NCBI RefSeq assembly: GCF_001418005.1
Contig: NZ_LIOL01000001.1
Coordinates: 62,001-126,000, forward strand
Length of the DNA: 64,000 nt
Reading direction: 5' to 3'
Source: Chelatococcus sambhunathii
Lineage (GTDB): Bacteria > Pseudomonadota > Alphaproteobacteria > Rhizobiales > Beijerinckiaceae
In this document: positions 1-9,380 of the stretch, in pieces
How the letters are laid out: the number at the start of each line of letters is the position of its first letter
How positions within the stretch are numbered: position 1 is the stretch's first letter
Program-made: the position numbers and the translations under genes
Notes under the pieces: model-generated
What the model was told of the DNA's origin: nothing
What the model saw: the letters and a program-made list of their open reading frames with translations, nothing else
Database searches by the model: none

Positions 1-180
1 GCAGCTCTTGACGGCGACACCGTCGAGATGCACGACGCAGGCGCCGCATTGGCTGGTGTCGCAGCCCACATGGGTGCCGGTGAGCTTCAGGTTTTCACGC
101 AGGAACTGTACGAGCAGCGTGCGCGGCTCGACATCCGCGCTGACGGTCTTGCCGTTCACCGTCATCGTCACGGTGGTCAT
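1..180 (-). CDS. Molybdenum hydroxylase small (2Fe-2S) subunit, CoxS-like, 5' part only
   Basis: The first 60 codons are present; the gene runs off the left edge. The start ATG is at 178-180. The protein opens with the plant-type ferredoxin fold of the small subunit of xanthine-dehydrogenase/CO-dehydrogenase family enzymes. The cluster signature [10 protein letters not shown] is visible around residues 43-52 and binds the N-terminal 2Fe-2S centre. In this family the subunit passes electrons from the molybdenum subunit to the FAD subunit in the cytoplasm. A coxG-like gene on the same strand lies 2.8 kb upstream, so this is probably part of a cox/xdh-type locus. The substrate cannot be told because the large subunit is outside the window. 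Confidence 0.9.
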   Translation of the reverse strand, partial: MTTVTMTVNGKTVSADVEPRTLLVQFLRENLKLTGTHVGCDTSQCGACVVHLDGVAVKSC

Positions 181-473
181 TCGGAACCCTCCCCTTAGGC
201 GCGCACGTGCGTGCGGCTCGTTGCGATGGTCGCTTACGGCGACATCGGACACGGGATACCAGGATCGAGACCCCTACCCTGGAACTGGTCGAAATCCAGT
301 CTGAACCGGCCGGAATCGGGGGTCAAGGGTTGAATGAGAACCGGCTGGCAGTCGTTTTTTGCGCTTTGCGCCGTAAAATATCGAACGTGGCGATACCTCC
401 GTCGGAGAAAGCGGCGGACGCGGTGACCCCGCGTCGCGCCCTTCGATCCCCCGCTTACGGTAGCGTCAAGGCA

Positions 474-2705
474 TCAGCCCCTGCCCTGCCGCGTGACGTG
501 GTAGCGCGTCACCTTCGCCTTCCTGTAGATGCCGCTCTTCCTGTCGATGAACTTGTAGATCTCGACGGTCTTCTTGGCGACGCCGTACCAGCGCGGGCTG
601 GACAGGATGACCGAACCCTCGAGCGCATCGGTGGGCCCGACGGCCTTGAGCGGATGGAAGGCCGACCGAGCGGCCTGCGGCGTCTTGAAATCCCTGTACT
701 TGATCAGCGTGCGCCTGGCTGCGTCATGGAGCGTCTTCGCCCAGGCCTCCTCCGTGTTGATGAGGGCGCCCGAGAAGCCGAACTCGCTGAACTGCCCGGC
801 GGTTACGTCGACCGCATAGTCGACGCCGTGCTTTTTTGCGAGGACAAGGAAGTGATTCTTGGGGGCGTCGATATTGGCGTTGCTCCACAGATACATGCCG
901 CGGACGCGCGTTTCGTAGCCCGCCCCCTTCAGCGCGGCGATGACGGGTTCGAGCGCCGCTTCGCAGCCCTCCTTCGGGCAGGACAGAAACTTCTGAATCT
1001 GCCGGTCGCCCCTCACCAGAGCCCCGATCTCCTTCAGGTCATTCGTGACGGACGGCGAGCGCAGATCCTGCGCGCCGGGGCTGAATGTCCTCACGACTTC
1101 GCTGGCAGCGTGTTTCAACCGGCCCGAACGGCCCGATCCGGCGCCCATCGGCAGGCCCGCATGCGTCGCCTTGACGCCGCGGCCGCTGGGCTTTGCGCGG
1201 CCGGCAAGAGCATCCCCGACGGCGTCGGCGGCCCCCTTCAGCGCCGACTTGCCCTTGCCGAAGGCCTTTCGCACGCCCTTGGTGAGGGTTTGCGCTCCCC
1301 CCTTGATGACGCGCCCTCCGGCGAGGACCAGAGTCTCGAGTCCGGCGGCCTTCAGCGCCTCTTTGATCTCGCCGTCGCTCAGCTCCCGGCCCGCTTCGTA
1401 GTAGGGCAGGATGGCGCTGCGTGCCAGATGAATGGCGGCTTCGAGATCGGTCTCGCCGAACGCCTCGTCCTTCAGGGGCAGGATGGCATGTGAGACGATG
1501 TCGAGGGCGCTTTCCTGCACGGCACTGTTGGCATCGAGCCCCTCCTTGTGAGGGCGTGCGGAATACGAAGCGGCCGGCAGCATCGTGTTCTGCACATCCG
1601 CCTCGAAGAACAGATCGGCATGTTGAGCGAGCCAGGCGTTACGGCCGGCCTCATCCGCGGGAACCGGGGTGACGAGGCCGCACAGCTTGTTCGACAATGC
1701 AAAGTAACGCGCCTCGCCGCCTTGGGTGATCTTCAGGAGATAGCCCTGCTGCCCCTGGGGATAGAGCATCTCGAAATGCCCGCCCTTGCTGGCCATCACC
1801 CGGCCGTGCACGGTGAGGATGGACGCGTCGTCGCCTGCCGCGATGCCCATCTGCGACAGTTTGTCGGACACCGCCTCGGAAAAGGAAGCCGCGACCTCGC
1901 CGATGTATTCGGAAAACCGCTGATCGAAGAGCTTGTTCAGATCAGGAAGTTTCTTGACCTCGTCGGGCACGTCCCGATGGAAGAACGGAAACACCGATAT
2001 CTGGTCGTCGAGGTAGACATCGATCCGGCTCATCTTGGCGGGGATGCTCGCGCCGCCGACGCCGAGCGGCATATGGTCGGTGACGCTCACCTCCTCGTGC
2101 GGGTCGTGCCCCTCCCGCCGGATCACCTCCTCGCCGACGCCGCGTCGGCTGGGCGGAGCCTGTATCGCGTCGTGGATCTGCATGCTGTGGTCGTCCTTGC
2201 ATTTCATCGAGGCCGTCGCGGCCGTGCGCGCCGGCCCGGCAGCCCTCGGATGGCGGGACGCCGGACTCGGCCGCAGACCGGGAACGACGGGATGCGGCGG
2301 CTCGCCGCCGGCAGGGGCAGGACCGGATGGAGGCCCGCCCGCAGGTCGCGCCGGCGCCGGCGAAAGGGCGGTGGCGTTCCCGGCCGCCTGGGTCGCCCCG
2401 CTGCCGCGACCATCCCGCTGCGATTGCGGGTTCGGCCGGGGACCGCCATGGGGCATCTGCTCGCCCCGCGTGCGGAGAACCGCTTCCGCATTGGCCCCGT
2501 AGTCGACGGCCAGCAGGATCGCAGCGACAAGAGCGATCCCCGGCGCGCGGGGCGACGGGGGCAGCGGCGGCCTGCCGTGCCGCTGGGGTCGGCCGTGTTC
2601 AGCCACCCATTGTGCGCTCGTCCCGACGGCGCGCCGTTGCTGGTTGAAATCCTCTGCCCGTGTCTTGCCGGCAACGGGCGGGTGAAACGCCGAGACTCGG
2701 CCCAT
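474..2705 (-). CDS. Predicted secreted toxin/effector with C-terminal papain-like (dermonecrotic-toxin type) domain
   Basis: The 743-residue product has no function I recognise along its full length. Residues 1-54 are polar and Arg/Pro-rich. A hydrophobic stretch at 55-68 ends in an Ala-Asn-Ala motif, compatible with an extended signal peptide. Residues about 80-165 are Pro/Gly/Ala-rich. The middle (about 210-350) is a globular region I cannot name, followed by a Gly/Lys/Ala-rich linker (about 450-540). The C-terminal 170 residues contain Cys576/Cys581, His618 in NHFLVLA and Asp633 in VDVTAGQF. The His-Asp distance of 15 and the Cys-His distance of 37-42 match the Cys1165-His1205-Asp1220 triad of Pasteurella multocida toxin, a Gln deamidase. 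Toxin function is inference. No immunity or secretion gene is adjacent. The start has a GAGGG about 10 bases upstream. Confidence 0.6.
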   Translation of the reverse strand: MGRVSAFHPPVAGKTRAEDFNQQRRAVGTSAQWVAEHGRPQRHGRPPLPPSPRAPGIALVAAILLAVDYGANAEAVLRTRGEQMPHGGPRPNPQSQRDGRGSGATQAAGNATALSPAPARPAGGPPSGPAPAGGEPPHPVVPGLRPSPASRHPRAAGPARTAATASMKCKDDHSMQIHDAIQAPPSRRGVGEEVIRREGHDPHEEVSVTDHMPLGVGGASIPAKMSRIDVYLDDQISVFPFFHRDVPDEVKKLPDLNKLFDQRFSEYIGEVAASFSEAVSDKLSQMGIAAGDDASILTVHGRVMASKGGHFEMLYPQGQQGYLLKITQGGEARYFALSNKLCGLVTPVPADEAGRNAWLAQHADLFFEADVQNTMLPAASYSARPHKEGLDANSAVQESALDIVSHAILPLKDEAFGETDLEAAIHLARSAILPYYEAGRELSDGEIKEALKAAGLETLVLAGGRVIKGGAQTLTKGVRKAFGKGKSALKGAADAVGDALAGRAKPSGRGVKATHAGLPMGAGSGRSGRLKHAASEVVRTFSPGAQDLRSPSVTNDLKEIGALVRGDRQIQKFLSCPKEGCEAALEPVIAALKGAGYETRVRGMYLWSNANIDAPKNHFLVLAKKHGVDYAVDVTAGQFSEFGFSGALINTEEAWAKTLHDAARRTLIKYRDFKTPQAARSAFHPLKAVGPTDALEGSVILSSPRWYGVAKKTVEIYKFIDRKSGIYRKAKVTRYHVTRQGRG

Positions 2706-2938
2706 TCTGAAAACCCTCGGATGAATGACTAAAAAATAATCCGCCCTTGTCCGGCATCCGGTTTCGCGGTGCCAGCGGGCAGTCGGTCAATTCACAGTTC
2801 GAAGGGTTTGCCGGTTCCGATTCCCGGACAGGACGCCCCCGGGGCCAGATCGGGTTGCGGTGCCGCAGGAAATCGTGAGATGTCGCTGGATGCGGCGGGC
2901 GGAGCTCGCCTCCCGCCGCGCGTCGCTCGCACGGCCTG

Positions 2939-3397
2939 TCAGGCCGCCTCCTCCGCTCCCACCACCTTGGCGAAATTGGCGAAGAACTCGTCGGCGTATT
3001 TCTTGGCGACGCCGTTGATCAGCCGGCCGCCGAGCTGGGCGAGCTTGCCGCCGATCTGCGCCTCGACGTCATAGGTCAGCTTCGTGCCCTCCGGCACGTC
3101 GGCGAGCTGCACCTTGGCCCCGCCCTTGGCGAAGCCGGCGACGCCCCCCTCGCCTTCGCCGGTGATGGTATAGCCGTTCGGCGCGTCGATGTCCGAGAGC
3201 ACGACCTTGCCCTTGAAGGTCGCCTTCACCGGCCCGACCTTCACCTTCGCCACTGCGCGGAAGCCGTTATCCTCCGTCCGCTCCAGTTCCTCGCAGCCTG
3301 GAATGCAGGCCTTGAGCACCTCCGGGTCGTTGAGCTTTTCCCAGACCGTGGCCCGGTCCGCCGGCAGGATGTTCTCGCCCGTCATCGTCATGGCCAT
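2939..3397 (-). CDS. coxG: CoxG-family SRPBCC protein
   Basis: This 152-residue SRPBCC/START-like protein matches the carbon monoxide dehydrogenase subunit G family. It opens with a beta strand and the LPADRATVWEKLNDPEVLKA helix typical of CoxG, and ends with an amphipathic helix. In Oligotropha CoxG recruits CO dehydrogenase to the membrane, but the family accompanies many molybdenum hydroxylases. I chose the ATG at 3395-3397 because GGGAGG lies 6-7 bases upstream; the open frame extends further upstream without family similarity. It reads in the same direction as the coxS-like gene at the left edge, with the toxin-like gene between them. Confidence 0.85.
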   Translation of the reverse strand: MAMTMTGENILPADRATVWEKLNDPEVLKACIPGCEELERTEDNGFRAVAKVKVGPVKATFKGKVVLSDIDAPNGYTITGEGEGGVAGFAKGGAKVQLADVPEGTKLTYDVEAQIGGKLAQLGGRLINGVAKKYADEFFANFAKVVGAEEAA

Positions 3398-3584
3398 GGG
3401 TTGCCTCCCTCGTCGTCTTTGCCGCCTGGTGCGAGCGGGCCGGTTCGATCCGCTCCAATCTACGCAAGAACGCAGGCGCGACCAGCCCCTCGGACGCATG
3501 ACGGGCTGCAGTTGCCCCCTCGGCCCCCTTGCGCCGACGGCATAACCTGCGCGAGATGCTCGCGGTCAGGGAGGAGCGCGATAC

Positions 3585-4364
3585 ATGACGATCATCGACA
3601 TCGCTGGCGAGCCGTTCAACGTGCGCATGGACGGGCCGAAGGACGCCCCGGTTCTCATGCTGTCCAACTCGCTGTCATCCAACATGTCGATGTGGGACGC
3701 GCAGGTGCGCGCCTGGCAATCGCACTTCTGCATCCTGCGCTATGATTCGCGCGGGCACGGCGCCTCGGTCGCGCCGGACAGGCCCTATTCCATAGCCGAA
3801 CTCGGCCGCGATGCCGTGGCGATCCTCGACCATTTCGGCATCGCGAAGGCCCATTGGTGCGGCGTCTCCAAGGGCGGCATGGTCGGCATGTGGCTCATGA
3901 CGCATGCGCCGGAACGGCTCGAGCGGGTGGTCCTGGCCAACACCTCCGCGCACATGGGACCGCCCGAGCTCTGGAACGGCCGCATCCGCACCGCCCGGCG
4001 CGCCGGCATGGCGGCGCTTGCCGACGCGACGGTCGAGCGCTGGTTCACGACAGGCTTTCGTGAGCGGGCGCCGCAGACGATCGCCGCCATGCGCGAGATG
4101 ATCGTGACGACACCCGCCCACGGCTATGCCGGATGCTGTGCCGCCATCCGCGACATGGACCAGCGCTGGGAGATCCGGGCGGCGAAGAACCCCGTGCTGG
4201 TCGTCGTCGGCGCGCATGATCCGGCCACGCCGCTCGCCGCCGGCCGCCAGATCCACGAGGCCATCGCCGGCTCCTCGCTAGTGATCCTCGAGGCTGCGCA
4301 CATTTCCAACGTCGAGGCGGAGGCCGCGTTCAACCAGGTGGCCGGCGACTTCCTGCGCGGCTGA
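3585..4364 (+). CDS. Alpha/beta hydrolase, 3-oxoadipate enol-lactonase-like
   Basis: A 259-residue single-domain alpha/beta hydrolase resembling PcaD, which opens 3-oxoadipate enol-lactone in the beta-ketoadipate pathway. The nucleophile elbow is GVSKGG (Ser at about residue 95). The acid is the Asp in VGAHDPATP and the catalytic His is in AAHISNVE. The oxyanion-region motif is SNSLSSNMSMWD. GGGAGGAG precedes the start. No other pca genes are visible: the neighbours are coxG (divergent, 187 bp) and a flavin reductase (convergent, 5 bp). The true substrate may therefore be another lactone or ester. Confidence 0.8.
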   Translation: MTIIDIAGEPFNVRMDGPKDAPVLMLSNSLSSNMSMWDAQVRAWQSHFCILRYDSRGHGASVAPDRPYSIAELGRDAVAILDHFGIAKAHWCGVSKGGMVGMWLMTHAPERLERVVLANTSAHMGPPELWNGRIRTARRAGMAALADATVERWFTTGFRERAPQTIAAMREMIVTTPAHGYAGCCAAIRDMDQRWEIRAAKNPVLVVVGAHDPATPLAAGRQIHEAIAGSSLVILEAAHISNVEAEAAFNQVAGDFLRG

Positions 4365-4369
4365 GGCCT

Positions 4370-4906
4370 TTACAGGGCGTGGTAGCGGCGCCCCTTGTAG
4401 ACGAGGCTGTCCCCCTCGGCGCCGACGGCGAGCGCCTGAACCTCGCCGATGAGGATGCGGTGCGTCGCGGCATCGACCGCCTTGACGAGGCGGCAGTCCA
4501 CGGCCGCCCGCGCGGTGACGAGCGTCGGAGCACCCGTGTCCAGCGTCGTCCAGCCGCCCGACCGGAATCGCGCGGTGCCGAACAGGCCGGTGCGGCCGGC
4601 GAAGACATCGGCGAGCGCCCCCTCGCCACCGGCCAGCGTATTGACGCAGAAGACCCCGTTGGCCTCGAGGACCGGCAGGACCTGGCTGGCCCGGTTGAGG
4701 CACACGAGCACCGTCGGTGGCGCATCGGAGACCGCCGCGACGGAAGTCGCCGTGAAGCCCATGCGTCCCGCGGCACCGGCAGTCGTGACAACATGCACGG
4801 CACCGGGCACGCGGCTCATGGCCTCGCGAAACGCCTGCTCGGTAGGCGTTGCGGCATGGTCGTCATGCGCATCGCCGAATGCGTCGTCGATGAAAACCCG
4901 GTGCAT
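4370..4906 (-). CDS. Flavin reductase-like domain protein
   Basis: A 178-residue FMN-binding split-barrel protein of the HpaC/RutF flavin reductase family. These enzymes reduce FMN or FAD with NAD(P)H for a partner monooxygenase. The family core is seen as SRVPGAVHVVTT, GFTATSVAAVSDAPPTVLVC and a later FCVNTLAG segment, and the C-terminus ends in a YKGRRYHAL-type strand. The ATG at 4904-4906 has AGGAGG 7 bases upstream; an upstream in-frame ATG lacks such a site. It lies 85 bp downstream of the GntR gene on the same strand and may be co-transcribed with it. No oxygenase partner is in the window. Confidence 0.85.
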   Translation of the reverse strand: MHRVFIDDAFGDAHDDHAATPTEQAFREAMSRVPGAVHVVTTAGAAGRMGFTATSVAAVSDAPPTVLVCLNRASQVLPVLEANGVFCVNTLAGGEGALADVFAGRTGLFGTARFRSGGWTTLDTGAPTLVTARAAVDCRLVKAVDAATHRILIGEVQALAVGAEGDSLVYKGRRYHAL

Positions 4907-4991
4907 CAAGGCCTCCTGCGGCCTTTTCATATGGCGCGGCACGAACGGCGAAGCAACCGGCGGCCGGATCGAGGAGCAGGGGCATGTCGCG

Positions 4992-5735
4992 CTAGAGGCG
5001 GCTGACGGCGTCCTTGATGCTCTCGCGCAGATGGGCGACGAGCGCGTCCGCAGCCGCTTCGGCCGCCTGCACGTCGCCCGTGCCGACGGCGCGAAGCAGG
5101 TCCTCGTGCCGACGCGCCGCGGGCACGAGGTCGCTCGCGCGGCGAAAGAACAACCAAGCCCGGCGGGCCATCGCCTGCAGCGGCATGAGGGCCCGGGCGG
5201 CATAGGGATTTCCCGACAGCTCTGCGAGCGTCCTGTCGATCGCCTTGTCGGCCTCGACAAAGCCGACGACGTCGCCCGTCCCGGCCGCCCGTGCCATTGC
5301 CGAGGCCAGTTGCTCCGTCACGGCTAACGGTCCGCCGGCGGCATGGACCTGCTTGCTCTGCATGCCCGCCAGCCGCTCCGTCACCGCCTGCGCCCCGCAC
5401 GCGATGCGGCGGGCGGCGCCCGCGGCGACCAGCCGCTCGATTCCGACGCAGACATCGAGCGCCACGAGCACCTCGAGCGGGTTGATCTCGGACACGGCAA
5501 TGCCCTTGCGGGGAAAGACACGCACGAGCCCGTCGTAATGGAGGCGCTGCAGCGCCTCGCGTACGGGGGTGCGGCCGAAGCCGACCCGCTGTGACAGGTC
5601 ATTCTCGGTCAGGCGGGAACCGGGCGGCAGATCGAGCCGCACAACCATGTCCTCGATGGCACGGTAGGCCCGCTCGGCCAGCGACTGGGCCTCTGCACCG
5701 CAGGATACGTCTACATCGTTGTCCACAGAACTCAT
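4992..5735 (-). CDS. GntR family transcriptional regulator (FCD type)
   Basis: A 247-residue regulator with an N-terminal winged helix (PGSRLTENDLSQRVGFGRTPVREALQRL at about residues 38-65, the typical GntR recognition helix) and a C-terminal all-helical FCD ligand domain. Family members bind small carboxylates or amino-acid derivatives and repress divergent operons. It sits head-to-head with the liv transport operon, with a 467-bp gap that contains a matching palindromic site. Control of the liv operon, and perhaps of the flavin reductase downstream, is therefore the simplest hypothesis. Confidence 0.88.
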   Translation of the reverse strand: MSSVDNDVDVSCGAEAQSLAERAYRAIEDMVVRLDLPPGSRLTENDLSQRVGFGRTPVREALQRLHYDGLVRVFPRKGIAVSEINPLEVLVALDVCVGIERLVAAGAARRIACGAQAVTERLAGMQSKQVHAAGGPLAVTEQLASAMARAAGTGDVVGFVEADKAIDRTLAELSGNPYAARALMPLQAMARRAWLFFRRASDLVPAARRHEDLLRAVGTGDVQAAEAAADALVAHLRESIKDAVSRL

Positions 5736-6202
5736 CGTCCCAAACCTACGTTGGCTCGCCCTCCCTTTGCAGGAAGAAATGCAGATAAAGCCATCGCCAC
5801 AATAGATTTGTAGAATACAGTGTATTTATAAAATGATGATCAATAAATATTTTTTACTATATGAATAATATATGAATATGATCAATTGGGGCGAGCCAGC
5901 ATGGAAATGCGCAGACACCAACCGGCGGGCTTATGCGGGCGGCGACGAAGGGGTCCGCCGACAACCACGGGCCGGAGCAGCGTAGCGCAGCCGGCGCAGC
6001 GCAATTTTTTGTCGCATGTCGGGGCGCGGACGGAGCATCCGTTGCTTTTTTGCCCGCCGGGGCAGTCTTGGCAATTGTCTTGACCGATCACCGTTGCTAA
6101 GCACAGTGTTGTTCCGGTGGTCTCTTTCCGCCCCGTGTTTTCGCCGACACGAGGCGGGCGACAAGAAAAACGAGGGCCCACCCATCAGGGGAACGGTCGA
6201 TT
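5736..6202. promoter_or_regulatory. Long AT-rich divergent control region between gntR and livH
   Basis: This 467-bp gap has no credible gene. Positions 5790-5885 are strikingly AT-rich compared with the surrounding high-GC DNA. The half next to livH is GC-rich with runs of T (about 6007-6012 and 6046-6051). A TTGACC hexamer at 6080-6085 could be a -35 element, but no good -10 follows it at the usual distance. An AGGGGA ribosome site lies about 10 bases before livH. The length suggests a long leader or several binding sites. Confidence 0.6.
5807..5823. promoter_or_regulatory. Candidate GntR/FCD operator
   Basis: Two overlapping palindromes are seen: TGTA-N3-TACA at 5807-5817 and ATACA-G-TGTAT at 5813-5823. 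FCD-type GntR regulators commonly bind short palindromes of the form TNGTNNNACNA or ATAC/GTAT arms. The site is 72 bp upstream of the gntR start and 380 bp upstream of livH, in the AT-rich block, which fits autoregulation. Binding is inferred, not shown. Confidence 0.5.
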
Positions 6203-7120
6203 ATGGAAGTTTTCGTACAGCAGCTCATCAACGGGCTGACGCTGGGGTCTATCTATGGCCTCATTGCCATCGGCTACACGATGGTTTTCGGCATCATCGG
6301 CATGATTAATTTCGCCCACGGCGACGTCTTCATGCTCAGCGCGTTCATCGCGCTCATGCTCTTTCTCTTCGTCACGGCCTGGCTCGGCATCGGCTCCATC
6401 GCCATTGCTCTGATCATCGTCATGATCGGCGCCATGCTGCTGACATCCCTCTGGGGCTGGACACTGGAGCGCATGGCCTATCGCCCGCTGCGCGGCTCCT
6501 TCCGCCTCGCGCCGCTCATCTCCGCCATCGGCGTGTCGATCTTCCTGTCCAATTTCGTCCAGGTTTCGCAGGGCGCGCGCAACAAGCCGATCCCGCCCAT
6601 GGTGCGCGACGTGATCGTGCTCTTCGAGCGTGACGGTTATGCCGTGGCCCTGTCCTACAAGCAGATCATCATCATGGTCACGACGGCTGTTCTGCTCGCC
6701 ATCTTCTGGTACGTGGTGCAGAAGACGTCGCTCGGGCGCGCCCAGCGTGCCTGCGAGCAGGATCGGCGCATGGCCGCCCTCGTGGGCATCAATGTGGACC
6801 GGACGATCTCGCTCACCTTCGTGATGGGCGCCGCGCTCGCTGCCGTCGCCGGCACCATGTACCTCCTCTACTATGGCGTCGTGAGCTTCGCCGACGGCTT
6901 CGTGCCGGGGGTGAAGGCCTTCACCGCCGCCGTTCTCGGCGGCATCGGCTCGCTGCCGGGCGCCGTGCTCGGCGGGCTCATCATCGGCCTGGTGGAGACC
7001 TTGTGGTCGGCCTATTTCTCCATCGAATACAAGGATGTCGCGGCTTTCTCGCTGCTTGCCATCGTCCTCGTCTTCATGCCGTCCGGCATTCTCGGGCGGC
7101 CTGAAGTCGAGAAGGTCTGA
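6203..7120 (+). CDS. livH: Branched-chain amino acid ABC transporter permease LivH
   Basis: A 305-residue inner-membrane permease with about eight membrane segments. It begins with the family hallmark [34 protein letters not shown]. The EAA-like cytoplasmic loop is seen near [20 protein letters not shown], and the end has the conserved [20 protein letters not shown]. It pairs with LivM to form the channel of a high-affinity importer for leucine-type amino acids, or for amides, urea or aromatic acids in some alphaproteobacterial relatives. It is the first gene of a five-gene cluster read with the binding protein. Confidence 0.95.
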   Translation: MEVFVQQLINGLTLGSIYGLIAIGYTMVFGIIGMINFAHGDVFMLSAFIALMLFLFVTAWLGIGSIAIALIIVMIGAMLLTSLWGWTLERMAYRPLRGSFRLAPLISAIGVSIFLSNFVQVSQGARNKPIPPMVRDVIVLFERDGYAVALSYKQIIIMVTTAVLLAIFWYVVQKTSLGRAQRACEQDRRMAALVGINVDRTISLTFVMGAALAAVAGTMYLLYYGVVSFADGFVPGVKAFTAAVLGGIGSLPGAVLGGLIIGLVETLWSAYFSIEYKDVAAFSLLAIVLVFMPSGILGRPEVEKV

Positions 7121-7134
7121 GAAAGGCGCGGACA

Positions 7135-8538
7135 ATGGCCCTCAACACACCGCATGCCCCCGCCATCACGGCCGCCGAAGTAACCGCCCCCGCAACGGGC
7201 GCGCAGATCGCTGCCGCCTTGCGCGAAGCGGGCATCGCCGCGCTGCTGACGCTCGGGCTCTCCATCCCGATCCTCGCTTTCAAGACCGAGCAGGATCAGG
7301 CGAACGCCCTCTACCTGCAGCCGCGCTGGGGCATGGTCGCGGCGGCCTGCGCGCTCATCTTCGCCCTGCGATTCGCGCTCTGCCTGCGCGCCGCGCGCCG
7401 CGCCGCCGCCCCTGCCCGGCCCAAGGCGCCAGCGAGCCCCGCCCTTCAGAAGCTGTTCGGCATCGCCGTGCCGCTCTTCCTCGGCGTCGCCGTCACCTAT
7501 CCGATGCTCGCCACCCTCGCCTCCGGCGGGCTCGGCGGCGCACGCTACTGGATCGATCTCGGCATCCTCATCCTCACCTATGTGATGCTCGGCTGGGGTC
7601 TCAACATCGTCGTCGGCCTCGCGGGACTGCTGGACCTCGGCTATGTCGCCTTCTATGCGGTTGGCGCCTATTCCTATGCGCTCCTGTCGACGACGTTCGG
7701 CTGGTCGTTCTGGCTGTGCCTGCCACTGGCCGGCATCCTCGCCGCCTTCTGGGGCATCATCCTCGGCTTTCCGGTATTGCGCCTGCGCGGCGACTATCTC
7801 GCCATCGTCACCCTCGCCTTCGGAGAGATCATCCGCCTCGTGCTCATCAACTGGGTGGACCTGACCAACGGCGGGGCGGGCATTTCCTCGATCCCGCGCG
7901 TCACCTTCTTCGGCGTGCCGTTCGACTCGAGCGAAGACGGCTTTGCCTCTCTCTTTGGCATTCCCTTCAGCCCCATGCACCGGATGGTGTTTCTCTACTA
8001 TCTCATCCTGGTGCTGGCGCTGATCACGAACCTCGTCACCATCCGCCTGCGCCGCCTGCCGGTGGGCCGGGCCTGGGAGGCACTGCGCGAGGACGAGATC
8101 GCCTGCCGCTCGCTCGGCATCAACACCCGCAACACCAAGCTCACCGCTTTCGCCATCGGCGCCATGTTCGGCGGCTTCGCGGGGTCGTTCTTCGCCGTGC
8201 GCCAGGGATTCGTGTCGCCCGAGAGCTTCAACTTCCTCGAATCGGCGATCATCTTGTCGATCGTCGTCCTGGGCGGCATGGGCTCGCAGGTGGGCGTCGC
8301 CATCGCGGCCGTACTCATGGTCGGCGCGCCCGAGCTGCTGCGCAATCTCGATTTCCTCAAGCAGGTCTTCGGCGCGGGCTTCGATCCCAATGAATACCGC
8401 CTGCTGATCTTCGGGCTCGCCATGGTGGCGATGATGGTCTGGCGCCCGCGCGGGCTCGTCGGCCACCGCGAGCCGTCGATCGTACTCACCGAGCGCAAGG
8501 CCATCGCGGGCTCGCTCGTCAAGGAAGGGCACGGCTGA
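7135..8538 (+). CDS. livM: Branched-chain amino acid ABC transporter permease LivM
   Basis: A 467-residue permease, longer than LivH because of an N-terminal extension with two extra hydrophobic segments (about residues 35-55 and 65-80) before the common core. The core has [31 protein letters not shown] and the later [20 protein letters not shown] loop that contacts the ATPases. It starts 14 bp after livH. Its TGA stop overlaps the livG ATG by one base, indicating translational coupling. The substrate cannot be read from the sequence. Confidence 0.95.
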   Translation: MALNTPHAPAITAAEVTAPATGAQIAAALREAGIAALLTLGLSIPILAFKTEQDQANALYLQPRWGMVAAACALIFALRFALCLRAARRAAAPARPKAPASPALQKLFGIAVPLFLGVAVTYPMLATLASGGLGGARYWIDLGILILTYVMLGWGLNIVVGLAGLLDLGYVAFYAVGAYSYALLSTTFGWSFWLCLPLAGILAAFWGIILGFPVLRLRGDYLAIVTLAFGEIIRLVLINWVDLTNGGAGISSIPRVTFFGVPFDSSEDGFASLFGIPFSPMHRMVFLYYLILVLALITNLVTIRLRRLPVGRAWEALREDEIACRSLGINTRNTKLTAFAIGAMFGGFAGSFFAVRQGFVSPESFNFLESAIILSIVVLGGMGSQVGVAIAAVLMVGAPELLRNLDFLKQVFGAGFDPNEYRLLIFGLAMVAMMVWRPRGLVGHREPSIVLTERKAIAGSLVKEGHG

Positions 8539-9380
8539 TGCGCTGGCAAGACGATCCCGTACTCGAGGTCGAGCATCTGAAGATGCGCTTCGGCGGCCTC
8601 GTCGCCGTCAACGACCTCTCCTTCAGTGTCGGCCGCGGCGACATTACCGCCCTCATCGGCCCCAACGGCGCCGGCAAGACGACGGTGTTCAACTGCATCA
8701 CCGGCTTCTACCGGCCGAGCGAGGGCATGCTCTCGCTGCGCCACGACGACGGCACCACGCTCCTGCTGGAGCGGCTGCCGGGCCATTCCATCTCCTGGAA
8801 GGCGAAGGTCGCCCGCACTTTCCAGAACATCCGCCTGTTCACGGGCATGACGGTGCTGGAGAACCTCCTCGTCGCCCGACACAACCCGTTGATGCTCGCC
8901 TCCGGTTTCACCGTCTTCGGCCTCCTCGGCCTGCCCGGCTTCCGCGATGCGGAGCGGCAGGCGGTCGAGCAGGCGAAATTCTGGCTGGAGAAGATCAACC
9001 TCATCGACCGGGCGGACGATCCCGCCGGCGACCTGCCCTACGGCGCCCAGCGCCGCCTGGAGATCGCCCGCGCCATGTGCACGGACCCGATCCTCCTGTG
9101 CCTCGACGAGCCGGCCGCCGGCCTCAACCCGCGTGAGAGCCACGAGCTCAACGAGTTGCTTCTGTCGATCCGGCAGGACCACGGCACCTCGATCCTGCTC
9201 ATCGAGCACGACATGTCGGTGGTGATGGGCATCTCCGACCATGTCGTGGTGCTCGACTACGGCACCAAGATCGCCGACGGGACGCCCGAGGAGGTCCGTA
9301 ACGACCAGAGTGTCATCGCCGCCTATCTCGGCGTCGAAGACGAAGAAGTGGAGCATGTGGAGGCGGAGGTCGGCCTATGA
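8538..9380 (+). CDS. livG: Branched-chain amino acid ABC transporter ATP-binding protein LivG
   Basis: A 280-residue ABC ATPase. The Walker A motif is GPNGAGKTT, the Q-loop is TFQNIRLF, the signature is the LivG-typical variant LPYGAQRRLEIA, Walker B is LLCLDEPAAG and the switch histidine is in LIEHDMSVVM. An insert after the Q-loop (about residues 105-145) is normal for LivG. It overlaps livM by one base and livF by four (ATGA), so the two ATPases are translated together. It powers import with LivF on the cytoplasmic face of LivH/LivM. Confidence 0.95.
   Translation: MRWQDDPVLEVEHLKMRFGGLVAVNDLSFSVGRGDITALIGPNGAGKTTVFNCITGFYRPSEGMLSLRHDDGTTLLLERLPGHSISWKAKVARTFQNIRLFTGMTVLENLLVARHNPLMLASGFTVFGLLGLPGFRDAERQAVEQAKFWLEKINLIDRADDPAGDLPYGAQRRLEIARAMCTDPILLCLDEPAAGLNPRESHELNELLLSIRQDHGTSILLIEHDMSVVMGISDHVVVLDYGTKIADGTPEEVRNDQSVIAAYLGVEDEEVEHVEAEVGL

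Noticed and set aside
6080-6108. A TTGACC hexamer as a sigma-70 promoter for livH
   Set aside because: No acceptable -10 element follows at 16-18 bases, so I do not list it as a promoter.
7012-8532. A 506-codon minus-strand frame opposite livM
   Set aside because: Very charged product without secondary-structure logic; livM is a certain membrane protein in the opposite frame.
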